A stretch of 21,670 nucleotides of DNA from IMG/VR virus record IMGVR_UViG_3300025132_000363, positions 1 through 21,670 of that record. One strand, 5' to 3'. A program made the position numbers and the translations under genes. This document shows positions 1-6,892 of the stretch, one piece after another; within the stretch, counting starts at the first letter, position 1, and each line of letters opens with the position of its first letter. Under the pieces are notes generated by a model. That model saw only the letters and a list, made by a program, of their open reading frames with translations, was not told the DNA's origin and did no database searches. This stretch comes from a virus.

Positions 1-1413
1 CAACAACGAAGAGCCCCCGGACAAAATAGCAATCAGGGAACAGCCTTTAACTGGGTAGTTCCAACTGGTGTATCCAAAATAAGAATCACAGCTGTCGGCG
101 GTGGTGGTGGTGGTGGCCATTATGGAAATAGCTACTACGGAGATGCCGGTGGAGGTGGAGGTGGTTTCGCTTCTGGTGAATTTAACGTATCCGCAGGAGC
201 TACTCTAGCTTGCACTGTCGGTGGTGGTGGTTTTGGTTTTTACGGTGGTAGTAATGGTTGGGGAGGCGCTGGCGGCCCTACAACTGTTACAGGATCAAAT
301 ATCAATATCGAAGCAACTGCAGGAGGAGCAGGATACTATCAAAGTAACGTCGGTGCTGGTGGTAATGGAACCGCGTCTGGATCTGCTTTAATCTCAGGCA
401 CTAACTTAACAGCTAGTGGAGGTAGAGGCGGATACGGCTCTGGTAACGGTTTCGGATGGGGACCAGAAGGATACCCAACAGGAGGTGGCGGAGCCGCAGG
501 TAGTTGGGTAGGAACAGGTGGAAGAGGAGGAGATGGATCAAGTGGAGGATACCCTCACGGAGGAGGCGGAGGAGGAGGAATTGGAGGTCGAGGTGGCGAT
601 GCCGGTAACTTCAGTTCTCCTTCAGACTCCAATTATTGGTCAGCAGGTGGTGGCGGATCCGCAGGCGCAGGTCGTAACTATATCCAAGATGGTCCTTGGT
701 CTTCTCACCAATCCTATGGAGGTGCAGGCATAGCAGGATCCGTAAGTTCGGCTCCAGGCTATACCATGGAATGCCCTAACAGCAGTAATGATGCTGCTGG
801 TAAAGGTGGTAACAATATGTACACTGGCTATACATCTGATAACTGGAAGAAAGCGTCTAACGGTGCTCGTTATGGTGATGGAGTTGGCTCTAACCAAAGC
901 ACCTTCGGCGGCGGCGGCGGAGGAGGCGGCGGCGCTTATACCGTTTCCATCGGTGGCAGTGGTGGCGGCGGCGTTACCTACAGTGCGAAGTCATTTAACG
1001 GTCTTCTCGGTAGATGTGTAGGAGGAGGAGGCGCAGGAGCTCCTAAGAACGACAATAACTATGGTGAGCAAGGGCATGCAGGAGGAGAAGGTGGATCCGG
1101 TGGTGGCGGTGGTGGTGGCACTACACAAACCAGCCACGGAAATGGCCACTACAACTGGCAGTCTTGGGCAAGCTTTAGTCCTGTCGACTTAGCCTTATAT
1201 ATTCCATCTAGTACTGCATCGTCTCAAAGTTACTGGCAGTCAGGTCAAGGTGGACATGGCGGAGCCCTTGGTGGTGGTGGCGGTGGTGGATATCACTGCG
1301 CTGGTGGTGCTGGTGGAATCGGCGGTGGCGGCGGTGGCGGCCATGGTTGGGTCTATAGCTCCCCAGGTGCTGGTGGTCCTGGCGGCCCCGGTTATCTCCT
1401 TATTGAATGGTGA
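1..1413 (+). CDS. Glycine-rich tail-fibre/adhesin-like protein, 5' partial
   Basis: The frame is open from the first base of the window to the TGA at 1411-1413, giving 470 visible residues; the start lies upstream. An early segment (FNWVVPTGVSKIRITAVGGG) has the look of the phage glycine-rich domain: a short beta strand, then a valine strand, then long Gly runs. The rest is Gly-rich with scattered Tyr, Ser, Asn and Trp, and ends in GGPGGPGYLLIEW, a typical end for these proteins. In known phages such polyglycine segments form stacked PGII-type sandwiches in receptor-binding tips (for example the gp38 adhesin of T4-like phage S16). A role in host recognition at the distal tail is inferred from that, and from the small companion gene directly downstream. 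Internal ATGs, such as the one at 766, are not likely starts because the same frame stays open and equally Gly-rich upstream. The fold is low-complexity, so homology could be convergent. Confidence 0.85.
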   Translation, partial: QQRRAPGQNSNQGTAFNWVVPTGVSKIRITAVGGGGGGGHYGNSYYGDAGGGGGGFASGEFNVSAGATLACTVGGGGFGFYGGSNGWGGAGGPTTVTGSNINIEATAGGAGYYQSNVGAGGNGTASGSALISGTNLTASGGRGGYGSGNGFGWGPEGYPTGGGGAAGSWVGTGGRGGDGSSGGYPHGGGGGGGIGGRGGDAGNFSSPSDSNYWSAGGGGSAGAGRNYIQDGPWSSHQSYGGAGIAGSVSSAPGYTMECPNSSNDAAGKGGNNMYTGYTSDNWKKASNGARYGDGVGSNQSTFGGGGGGGGGAYTVSIGGSGGGGVTYSAKSFNGLLGRCVGGGGAGAPKNDNNYGEQGHAGGEGGSGGGGGGGTTQTSHGNGHYNWQSWASFSPVDLALYIPSSTASSQSYWQSGQGGHGGALGGGGGGGYHCAGGAGGIGGGGGGGHGWVYSSPGAGGPGGPGYLLIEW

Positions 1414-1419
1414 TTTATT

Positions 1420-1740
1420 ATGGCTAAATTTGCTTTAATTTACGACACAAGAGTAGCGGATGTTTTCGATACCGACCCAGGTCTCTCTGGGTCAACAGTC
1501 GTCGAATGTCCCGATACAGTAAAACCTAACTGGCTTTACGACGGATCGAGCTTTTCGGAAGATCCCGCTTCAAATCCTCCAGAGGTTGCAATACCATTGA
1601 ATGCAACTCAGGCTGATAGAGATGCAGCGATTGCAGCACTTCCTGAAGGCGCTTTCGTTGATATAACATCTGCTGACGCAGTGGCTTGGAAGAAGGCTCA
1701 ACAAGATGCTTCTGATGCCTTGGCTCCAAATCCTGGCTAA
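1420..1740 (+). CDS. Small protein downstream of the adhesin, possible tail-fibre companion
   Basis: This is a 106-residue ORF starting six bases after the adhesin stop, so the two are almost certainly co-transcribed. The N-terminal half is beta-like (MAKFALIYDTRVADVF) with a segment W-L-Y-D-G-S-S-F near residues 38-45. The C-terminal half is Ala/Asp-rich and helical, and the protein ends in Asn-Pro-Gly. The W-x-x-DG-x-x-F pattern and the position after a fibre gene recall small tail-fibre assembly proteins, but I do not recognise a specific family. It could equally be a minor fibre-tip subunit. That it is a gene is well supported; its function is a guess from position. Confidence 0.75.
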   Translation: MAKFALIYDTRVADVFDTDPGLSGSTVVECPDTVKPNWLYDGSSFSEDPASNPPEVAIPLNATQADRDAAIAALPEGAFVDITSADAVAWKKAQQDASDALAPNPG

Positions 1741-1755
1741 GTAGACGCTTCCTGA

Positions 1756-1792
1756 ATCTTCTATACAATGCTGTTAGGTATGTATAGAAGAT
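1756..1792 (+). promoter_or_regulatory. Perfect 12-bp inverted repeat spanning the start of the first oxygenase gene
   Basis: The arm ATCTTCTATACA (1756-1767) is the exact reverse complement of TGTATAGAAGAT (1781-1792), with a 13-nt loop. The right arm contains AGAAG, the only purine-rich ribosome-site candidate, and the first two bases of the ATG at 1791. No T-run follows, so it is not an ordinary terminator. It may be a translation-control hairpin or a protein-binding operator between the fibre genes and the oxygenase genes. Confidence 0.55.
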
Positions 1793-2555
1793 GTCTCAGG
1801 AGCAATACGAAAAAGCTATCAAGTCTACTAGAAAATTTGATGAGATACAAGTTACTCCACTAAGGCGTCAGATTTTCTCGACGCCTATTTTTTGTGCCAA
1901 GGATTTAAGAGAAGAAGGTGAAGAACTAAGAAAGAAGGCTATTGATTTAGCTTATAAAACTATTGAAGGACAAACAGAAAGTGGATTAGTATCCGAAGGA
2001 TGGAATGATGCAACTATTACTGGAGACAAAAAGAGACAAAGTAAGATGGGTGTTACCAGTTTCTTTGGCCAGAATTTATGTAATGAAAAAGAATGGAAAT
2101 TTTTCAATGACTATGTTGCTCAACTATCTTACGAAGTATTAGCAGAAACAATAGATCCCTATCTTCTAGAAGGTCTAAGCCTTGCCAATAGTTGGGTCAC
2201 TGTTTATCCCAATGGCGCTTATGTACCAGAGCATATACATTCCATGTTTGAAGTGAGTGGAGTGTATTACTTGCAAGCTGATGGAGGTGATATTAGTTTT
2301 AAAGATCCTTATTGGGTGGGTAAGACTATGAATATATGGGGGCAAGGGGAAAAGATCTTTCCTCATGGTGCAGTGACAATGGATTACGAAGCAAATACTG
2401 GAGGAATAATGTTGTTTCCTTCATGGTTGCCTCATCGTACTAAACCAAACCCAAGCGATAAAGATCGGATCATTTATAGTTTCAACTTATCTACTAGCAG
2501 TGCAATTAGACGATTATGCCAGTTGAATTTCGAAGACAGTGGGATGAATAGATAA
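1791..2555 (+). CDS. 2OG-Fe(II) oxygenase, TIGR02466-like (2OG-FeII_Oxy_5 type)
   Basis: This 254-residue protein matches the pattern of the putative 2-oxoglutarate/Fe(II) oxygenases common in marine cyanophages. Residues 133-160 contain a strand, then PEHIHS, then SGVYYL, the usual metal-ligand strand of this family (H148 and H150). Residues 206-233 contain LFPSWLPH (H215 the distal iron ligand) followed by RIIYSFN, where R226 is the likely 2-oxoglutarate contact. The family is expected to hydroxylate or otherwise oxidise a substrate with release of succinate and CO2; the substrate is unknown. It is the first of three adjacent genes for such enzymes, with one base between its stop and the next start. 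The start sits at the edge of a strong hairpin. Fold assignment is fairly sure; activity and target are not shown. Confidence 0.88.
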   Translation: MSQEQYEKAIKSTRKFDEIQVTPLRRQIFSTPIFCAKDLREEGEELRKKAIDLAYKTIEGQTESGLVSEGWNDATITGDKKRQSKMGVTSFFGQNLCNEKEWKFFNDYVAQLSYEVLAETIDPYLLEGLSLANSWVTVYPNGAYVPEHIHSMFEVSGVYYLQADGGDISFKDPYWVGKTMNIWGQGEKIFPHGAVTMDYEANTGGIMLFPSWLPHRTKPNPSDKDRIIYSFNLSTSSAIRRLCQLNFEDSGMNR

Positions 2556-2556
2556 C

Positions 2557-3168
2557 ATGTTAGGTGATTTCTTCGTATTACATGACGTCCTTTCTGCTGA
2601 AGAGTGTCAGCAATATATTGACTTCTATGATTCACAATCCAAGCCTTCCTTAATAGAAGGCAAAGGGGAAGTCTCTGATGTACGTCGTTCAGAAAATAGT
2701 TTCTTGGAATTGAATAAACTCCAGACAGATCCCGTTTTATTGAGTATCACTCAAAAACTAACGGCAGTTTTTTCTGAAGTTGCTTATAACATCTTTAGAA
2801 GAGAAATTAAGCATATAGAAAATATTCAATATACAAAATATAAAGAGGGCGATTACTACGATTGGCATATTGACAGTGGTCATGATTACGCATCTTTTAG
2901 AGATATTTCAGGAACCATAGAATTATCACCACCTGAAGATTTCGAAGGAGGTGAATTATGTTTCTTCCCTACGGAAAACCATTCCACAGCAAAACAAGGG
3001 ACTTTGATTATCTTCCCTTCGACTATGGCACACAAGGTTAAACCTGTGACATCTGGTATAAGGAGATCTTTGGTCGTTTGGGCTGGCATCGAAGATCCTT
3101 CTGTTGCGAGATGGGATACTAGAAATAAAAATGATGTTCAAAGATTGTTGTGGGGTGTAGATAAATGA
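2557..3168 (+). CDS. 2OG-Fe(II) oxygenase, PKHD/prolyl-4-hydroxylase type
   Basis: This 203-residue protein opens with FFVLHDVLSAEECQQYIDFY, the usual N-terminal strand-helix of P4Hc-type oxygenases. The catalytic facial triad is visible as WHID (H104, D106) and MAHKV (H159), with GIRRSLVVWAG supplying the 2-oxoglutarate arginine (R169 or R170). The central segment FEGGELCFFP is typical of the double-stranded beta helix. Length is close to PiuC/YbiX-like hydroxylases. All metal ligands are present, so it is probably active. It lies between two TIGR02466-like oxygenases and overlaps the next gene by four bases (ATGA), which implies translational coupling. Substrate unknown; protein or small-molecule hydroxylation are both possible. 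Confidence 0.92.
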   Translation: MLGDFFVLHDVLSAEECQQYIDFYDSQSKPSLIEGKGEVSDVRRSENSFLELNKLQTDPVLLSITQKLTAVFSEVAYNIFRREIKHIENIQYTKYKEGDYYDWHIDSGHDYASFRDISGTIELSPPEDFEGGELCFFPTENHSTAKQGTLIIFPSTMAHKVKPVTSGIRRSLVVWAGIEDPSVARWDTRNKNDVQRLLWGVDK

Positions 3169-3839
3169 CGAGATATCCAGAGGAGCACCGAGAAGTACAT
3201 CAACTATTCGCTAGCCATCTATACACGTGTGATTTAGATGATCCTTTTAATGAACTTAAGGATCACAAGGAAGACCAAGGTCATGTATATCCAGGAGAAT
3301 ACTGGGGCGCGCAGCAAAATAGTGAAGCAAAAATAGAGAATTACAATCCTGACTACCGTGTATTAGAAAAATTTCCAGAAACCAAAGAAAAAATTTTAAC
3401 AATCTGCAGGGATTATTTACAAGGATATTTTGGATATACCAAAAATGATTTTTTAATGAGCACGTCATGGATAACTATCACACCTCCGAACGTCATTTCA
3501 ACGGAACATAATCATCGTGGAGCCTTCTTTAGTGGAGTGTTATATTTTGACGAGTATGACGAGAAATCAGGAAGGTTAGTATTTATTGATCCTTTGACCT
3601 CATTAAAACCATATAATCTTGAGAGTGTATATGAAATGGATAGAGATAAATGTTGGTCATATGTAATTACACCAGCCCATGGCAGACTCTGCTTATTTCC
3701 TAGCTATTTACGACATAAAGTTGAAAAGAATACATCAGATGTTACACGTTATTCTCTTGCTTTCAATATCCTTCCTAAAGGTCGGTGGAACGTATCAGAT
3801 TCCGATTCCATGATCGACAGCGAATGGTTTGCTGAGTAA
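3165..3839 (+). CDS. 2OG-Fe(II) oxygenase, TIGR02466-like
   Basis: This 224-residue protein starts in the ATGA overlap with the preceding hydroxylase gene. Its layout follows the first oxygenase: a variable N-terminal half, then SWITITPP, STEHNHRG (H115, H117), SGVLYFDEY, and near the C terminus LFPSYLRHKV (H184) followed by TRYSLAFN (R195). These are the expected iron and 2-oxoglutarate contacts, so an active oxygenase is likely. The first and third genes may be old duplicates around the PKHD-type gene, but their sequences have diverged widely. The tail after the core (about residues 204-224) is acidic. Substrate unknown. Confidence 0.88.
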   Translation: MTRYPEEHREVHQLFASHLYTCDLDDPFNELKDHKEDQGHVYPGEYWGAQQNSEAKIENYNPDYRVLEKFPETKEKILTICRDYLQGYFGYTKNDFLMSTSWITITPPNVISTEHNHRGAFFSGVLYFDEYDEKSGRLVFIDPLTSLKPYNLESVYEMDRDKCWSYVITPAHGRLCLFPSYLRHKVEKNTSDVTRYSLAFNILPKGRWNVSDSDSMIDSEWFAE

Positions 3840-3863
3840 AATTATTCCAGTCTGCAAATTAAA

Positions 3864-4127
3864 ATGACTTACCCAAGAGAAGTAAGAGAACAACAGAATC
3901 GCTCTGAAATGATGGAATGGTTGTATAAAGTGTTCGACAGAGATAACGCACCTCTTGGAAAAAGAAATACTTTTATTGGACTAGCTGACGAATATCGTTT
4001 ATACCTAGGCAAAGAGGAGATGGATAGGATATGTAGCCTATGGCATGACGAGAAGACTAGATCATCTGCTGAAGCGGCAATCAAAGCTAGACCTCCTGTT
4101 ATCTCCCATGATTCGTCATCCGATTAG
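3864..4127 (+). CDS. Small conserved hypothetical protein
   Basis: This is an 87-residue, mostly helical, charged protein starting MTYPREVREQQNRSEMMEWL. I have seen similar N-terminal phrases in small cyanobacterial and cyanophage proteins but cannot name a family. There are no membrane segments, signal peptide or metal motif. It starts 24 bases after the oxygenase stop and its 3' end overlaps the next small gene. The upstream bases are A/T-rich without a clear Shine-Dalgarno site. The C-terminal 15 residues look disordered (Ser/Asp-rich). Confidence 0.7.
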   Translation: MTYPREVREQQNRSEMMEWLYKVFDRDNAPLGKRNTFIGLADEYRLYLGKEEMDRICSLWHDEKTRSSAEAAIKARPPVISHDSSSD

Positions 4128-4308
4128 CACTAACCAGCAAAAGATAGACTCGATGGTTGCTACTCGTGATTTTCTTTTACGATTAACTAATGTTCAACAG
4201 GAACCACGTATTCCTAGAGAAGTTAGAAGAGAAGCACGTACCTTGTTACGACACTATCCTCCGAAGAGGGAATTGAAACCGATACTAGAAAAAGAATTTA
4301 AGATTTAA
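4108..4308 (+). CDS. Small protein resembling the BPSL0761 family
   Basis: The core VATRDFLLRLTNVQQEPRIP followed by REVRREARTLLRHYP matches the pattern of small BPSL0761-type bacterial proteins (a start helix, then 'PREVRxEAxxLLRHYP'). The frame is open from an ATG at 4045, but I prefer 4108 (66 residues) or even 4153, because the earlier start would lie 83 bases inside the preceding gene and would add a segment unlike the family. Function of the family is unknown. It is basic and helical, without membrane segments. Confidence 0.7.
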   Translation: MIRHPISTNQQKIDSMVATRDFLLRLTNVQQEPRIPREVRREARTLLRHYPPKRELKPILEKEFKI

Positions 4309-4351
4309 TCCCTTTTCAACATATAAAATTGTAGATAGAAAAGATATAGCA

Positions 4352-4567
4352 ATGTTTATGGCTTTGACTCAAACTACAATACGTTTCAACATCAGTGCTA
4401 ATGGTGTAGTTAAAGAAGAAGTACTAGGTGTCCCTTGTAATCAATGTGAAACAACGACCAAAAAGATAGAAGCTGAGTTAGGAGATATTGAAAATAGAGT
4501 GTATAAAGCTGATTATTACGAGCCCTGCTCTATCGATCAGCCTCATATACTGTCACAAGCCGAATAA
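4352..4567 (+). CDS. DUF2997-like small protein
   Basis: This 71-residue protein has the DUF2997 layout seen in cyanobacteria and plastid-related operons: a first strand (TTIRFNISANG), V-V-x-E-x-V-L-G-V, a cysteine near the start of a helix (NQCETTTKKIEAELG), then DIENRVYKADYY. In the family the glycine and cysteine around 'G-x-C' are conserved; here the segment reads GVPCNQC, with cysteines at residues 29 and 32. A host-derived origin is plausible. Biochemical function is unknown. Either the ATG at 4352 or the one two codons later (4358) could be used. It stands alone between AT-rich spacers. Confidence 0.72.
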   Translation: MFMALTQTTIRFNISANGVVKEEVLGVPCNQCETTTKKIEAELGDIENRVYKADYYEPCSIDQPHILSQAE

Positions 4568-4619
4568 AATATTACATTTTGTATATAAAATTAGAAGTGT
4601 TAACCAAAAACAGAATTCC

Positions 4620-4991
4620 GTGCTAAAGACACTTTATAGCGCAGCTGCATTAACTTTGATTGCTGTTCCTGCATCATTTGCTGGACCTTATATTAATGCA
4701 GAGACCAACGCTAATTGGACAGACAAAAAGTATACAAACGCTACAACCGATGTTCATATCGGTTATGCAGGTGCTAATGACACTGGTAAGGTTTCTTACT
4801 ACGTACAAGGTGGACCAGCTTTCGTAGCTGTTAAAGATGCAGACACTGAAACACGCTTTTCAGGTAAGGCTGGTGGTAGCGTTGCTATCGCAGAAGCTAC
4901 TGATGTTTATGGTGAGTTTTCTTTCCTTACAGGTGAAGAAGAAGAAGATTTCGCTACAGGTGGAAAGCTAGGAATTAAATACAGCTTCTAG
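4620..4991 (+). CDS. Exported small beta-rich protein (cyanophage porin-like)
   Basis: Starting at the GTG at 4620 gives a 123-residue protein with a clean signal peptide, MLKTLYSAAALTLIAVPASFA, predicted to be cut before GPYINAETN. The mature part alternates hydrophobic and polar residues with aromatic turns (VHIGYAGAN, VSYYVQGGPAFV, VYGEFSFL) and ends in KLGIKYSF, a C-terminal Phe as in outer-membrane beta strands. An ATG at 4488 in the same frame would put a non-signal-like 44-residue segment in front and overlap the DUF2997-like gene, so I reject it. Similar short secreted proteins occur in cyanophages, with unknown role; a periplasmic or outer-membrane location is inferred. A strong terminator follows. 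Confidence 0.75.
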   Translation: MLKTLYSAAALTLIAVPASFAGPYINAETNANWTDKKYTNATTDVHIGYAGANDTGKVSYYVQGGPAFVAVKDADTETRFSGKAGGSVAIAEATDVYGEFSFLTGEEEEDFATGGKLGIKYSF

Positions 4992-5007
4992 TCTTGTTAA
5001 TTGAAAG

Positions 5008-5196
5008 TTAGGCCGTCTGTGTAACAGCAGGCGGCTTTTCTTTTTTCTGATAAAAGAACTCCACAAAAGCTTTGCAATCAGGACAACCTAGGATTGTGAC
5101 CGCATTCCATGGTTTGTAATCATCGCCGTATAAATTTTGATCCAAAGAACAAGTATCTCCTTGGATAAGTTCAGCGGAACAGTTTAAACATTTCAT
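5008..5196 (-). CDS. Small zinc-ribbon protein
   Basis: This is a 62-residue minus-strand ORF with paired cysteines, CLNC (C3, C6) and CPDC (C38, C41), spaced as in a zinc ribbon. The C-terminal 15 residues are Lys/Pro-rich. An AGGA lies about seven bases ahead of the ATG (minus strand), which supports the start. It is the only minus-strand gene within several kilobases of plus-strand genes. Its last codons are encoded by the hairpin of the plus-strand terminator at 5012-5046. Zinc ribbons of this size are often nucleic-acid or protein adaptors; no partner can be named. Confidence 0.72.
   Translation of the reverse strand: MKCLNCSAELIQGDTCSLDQNLYGDDYKPWNAVTILGCPDCKAFVEFFYQKKEKPPAVTQTA
5012..5046 (+). 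terminator. Rho-independent terminator after the exported-protein gene
   Basis: The stem GCCGTCTG (5012-5019) pairs with CAGGCGGC (5028-5035) with one G-T pair and an 8-nt loop, followed directly by TTTTCTTTTTT. This is a canonical intrinsic terminator for transcripts coming from the plus-strand gene ending at 4991. It lies inside the 3' end of the convergent zinc-ribbon gene. There is no matching A-run on the left, so termination from the minus strand is not predicted. Confidence 0.88.
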
Positions 5197-5243
5197 ATAT
5201 ATATCCTAGTTAGAATAAGGAATATTGAATATTTGTCGGGACA

Positions 5244-5660
5244 ATGCTCTTCGCAGGACAGAATCCAGGAATAAGAAAGATCATTGGTTGGCAAATGAGC
5301 TATCCTCCTAAACCTATATACGAAGGAGATGGCATGCAAGCTTTTGCAGTTCCAATGGATAAGCCCGGGGCATTCCCAGGACAGGATAAGAGTAAAGAAC
5401 GTCATGACGAGGGTTGGCCTCCTCCTGCTCCACTCGCACCTAAAGTGGATGGCGGTACTGATATTCAGAATTTACTAAGAAGTCTTGGTTTACCAGACAC
5501 TGACATAGCTATGGGCAACCCTAGCTTTGACATTGGGGGAGGTCATAATAAGGCCAAGAGAGGTGCAAAAATTTACAATAAGATAAGAGCTAATGACAAT
5601 ATGAATGAAGTAGAGATAATCAAGAAAATGCTTGGCGGTCCTGCTCTACCTCCTTTCTAA
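5244..5660 (+). CDS. Hypothetical protein, proline/glycine-rich
   Basis: This 138-residue protein starts at the ATG at 5244, or possibly at the ATG at 5295 (MSYPPKPIYEG). The N-terminal half is Pro-rich and probably unstructured (WPPPAPLAPKVDGG). The middle is helical (DIQNLLRSLGLPDTD), and the C-terminal 40 residues are basic and helical, ending in GPALPPF. It has no membrane segment or catalytic motif. It stops two bases before the next start, so the two are co-translated. The composition suits a small virion or scaffold-type protein, but I do not recognise it. A minus-strand ORF across 5193-5405 is treated as a shadow of this gene. Confidence 0.75.
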   Translation: MLFAGQNPGIRKIIGWQMSYPPKPIYEGDGMQAFAVPMDKPGAFPGQDKSKERHDEGWPPPAPLAPKVDGGTDIQNLLRSLGLPDTDIAMGNPSFDIGGGHNKAKRGAKIYNKIRANDNMNEVEIIKKMLGGPALPPF

Positions 5661-5662
5661 TC

Positions 5663-6577
5663 ATGAATGATCTAGACAAAATCATTGGGAAGCTCAACTC
5701 AATGGAGGGTAAGAATAATTTTGAGAAATTAATTCTATTAGCTCAAGCAGGTGATGTAGCTGCTCAAGCTACTCTCAAAAGTGTATGGAGTGGTGTACAA
5801 GCTTCGGATCAATTAGCTCGCAAAGTAGTTAGCGGTGTACAAGGAGCAGATCAAGTCGCTCGCGATGTCGTTCCACCTATCCTTAACAGGACTGGAGAGA
5901 TTCTTTCTGGAGCAGATCAAGCTGCTCGGCAGGTGGCTGAAGCGGTTCAAAGAGAAGCAAGAATACAAGGAACAGGAATATCTAAATTTGTCAAAGGACT
6001 GACGGCTCCTGCTGGCACTATGACGGAAGGTGATTTCGCTGCTCAGTTTCCAGAGCAATATAAAGATGGAAAAGCAAGTGCGTTAAAAGTGTTCCTTAAT
6101 TCTTCTGAAGCTTTTGATTTAGCTTTAGCAGAATTCAGGTCTCAAGGTTTATCAGAAGAAGAATCTAAAGTAGCTGCCTCTGCGAAGATATCTCAATTAC
6201 AAGGAAGAGCTCCGAGCAAAACAGACAGCGTTGAAGCACGTACTCCATTCGGTCCTGAGACTCGTGCAAGAGTGGAGCAACTGATCCCTACTGTTCAATC
6301 AGGCAAAACTTTAGATGCATTAGTTGGAGATTGGTCTGAAAACCTTGTAGTCCAAGGTATCACTAATACAGACATCAATGCTAAGGAAGTGTCAAAGGAA
6401 ACGATTGTTGATAAAATGAAGAAAACTCCCACGAAGAAAAGTCTTGGGGGAATGCGAATGGCTGGTAGATATGGAGCAGGAATCCTAGCAGCATTAGCAG
6501 GTGGATACGGACTAAGTGAACTTTACAAACCACGTTATGCCTCAACTTCAGCCCAAGATAGAGAAACAGCAGCGTAA
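5663..6577 (+). CDS. Helical protein with three ADQ-AR repeats, hypothetical
   Basis: This is a 304-residue Ala/Gln/Lys-rich, mostly helical protein. Between residues 43 and 92 a short unit occurs three times: SGVQASDQLARKV, SGVQGADQVARDV and SGADQAARQV. The repeat is also visible at DNA level around 5791-5935. After a variable middle, a glycine-rich hydrophobic stretch near residues 262-285 (YGAGILAALAGGYGLSELY) could insert in or lie on a membrane. Composition and C-terminal hydrophobic patch resemble internal virion or ejected proteins, but that is inference only. Its 3' end overlaps the next small gene by 41 bases. I do not recognise a family. Confidence 0.78.
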   Translation: MNDLDKIIGKLNSMEGKNNFEKLILLAQAGDVAAQATLKSVWSGVQASDQLARKVVSGVQGADQVARDVVPPILNRTGEILSGADQAARQVAEAVQREARIQGTGISKFVKGLTAPAGTMTEGDFAAQFPEQYKDGKASALKVFLNSSEAFDLALAEFRSQGLSEEESKVAASAKISQLQGRAPSKTDSVEARTPFGPETRARVEQLIPTVQSGKTLDALVGDWSENLVVQGITNTDINAKEVSKETIVDKMKKTPTKKSLGGMRMAGRYGAGILAALAGGYGLSELYKPRYASTSAQDRETAA

Positions 6578-6698
6578 GTTAATTAAATTAGCGACCAAAG
6601 CAGAGCAATGTGTTTCCCGACAAGAAGCACAAAAAATCATTAAAAAGGCTGATAAAGCCTATAAAAAACTCTCCGATACTCATGAACGAACTAGCTGA
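6537..6698 (+). CDS. Small basic coiled-coil protein
   Basis: Starting at the ATG at 6537 (MPQLQPKIEKQQRKLIKLAT) gives 53 residues. An in-frame ATG seven codons earlier (6516) would overlap more of the preceding gene and adds nothing family-like. The protein is lysine-rich and entirely helical, with heptad spacing of Leu/Ile/Ala, a single Cys and the helix EAQKIIKKADKAYKKL. It overlaps its neighbours at both ends, as is common in compact phage operons. Function unknown; a nucleic-acid-binding or packaging role would suit the charge but is not shown. Confidence 0.62.
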   Translation: MPQLQPKIEKQQRKLIKLATKAEQCVSRQEAQKIIKKADKAYKKLSDTHERTS

Positions 6699-6858
6699 CC
6701 CGTCAACGATTCAATTAGCTTTTTTATTTCCTTTCATACCTCTTATAGCTGTCGCTATTGTGACATATGCCTTAGGCTATGACCTAAGGAATGATAATGA
6801 AGACGATGATGACGACGACGATAGAGGTACATTAGTACCTGCCTATTACCCAACTTAA
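6682..6858 (+). CDS. Single-span small membrane protein with acidic tail
   Basis: Starting at the ATG at 6682 gives 58 residues: MNELADPSTIQ, then one transmembrane segment of about 25 residues rich in Phe, Ile, Val and Ala (IQLAFLFPFIPLIAVAIVTY), then YDLRNDNE, a run of Asp, and RGTLVPAYYPT. The frame is open from 6610, but the extra 24 residues are Lys-rich and only read through the preceding gene. The protein overlaps the preceding gene by 17 bases. It could be a holin-class or envelope-associated peptide; the Asp-run tail is distinctive. Confidence 0.7.
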   Translation: MNELADPSTIQLAFLFPFIPLIAVAIVTYALGYDLRNDNEDDDDDDDRGTLVPAYYPT

Positions 6859-6892
6859 AACGTCTACTATTAATGTAGATTAATTAAATGAA

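Noticed and set aside
518-733. Glu/Val-rich ORF and similar frames inside the Gly-rich adhesin
   Set aside because: GGA/GGT runs read out of frame give Glu, Val or Trp repeats; these frames have no independent support and the glycine frame is open throughout.
4488-4619. In-frame N-terminal extension of the exported protein from an ATG at 4488
   Set aside because: It overlaps the DUF2997-like gene and would place 44 residues ahead of a clean signal peptide; the GTG at 4620 is a better start.
5193-5405. 70-codon minus-strand ORF opposite the Pro-rich hypothetical gene
   Set aside because: No ribosome site, composition like antisense of a coding frame, and it would overlap both the zinc-ribbon gene and the plus-strand gene.
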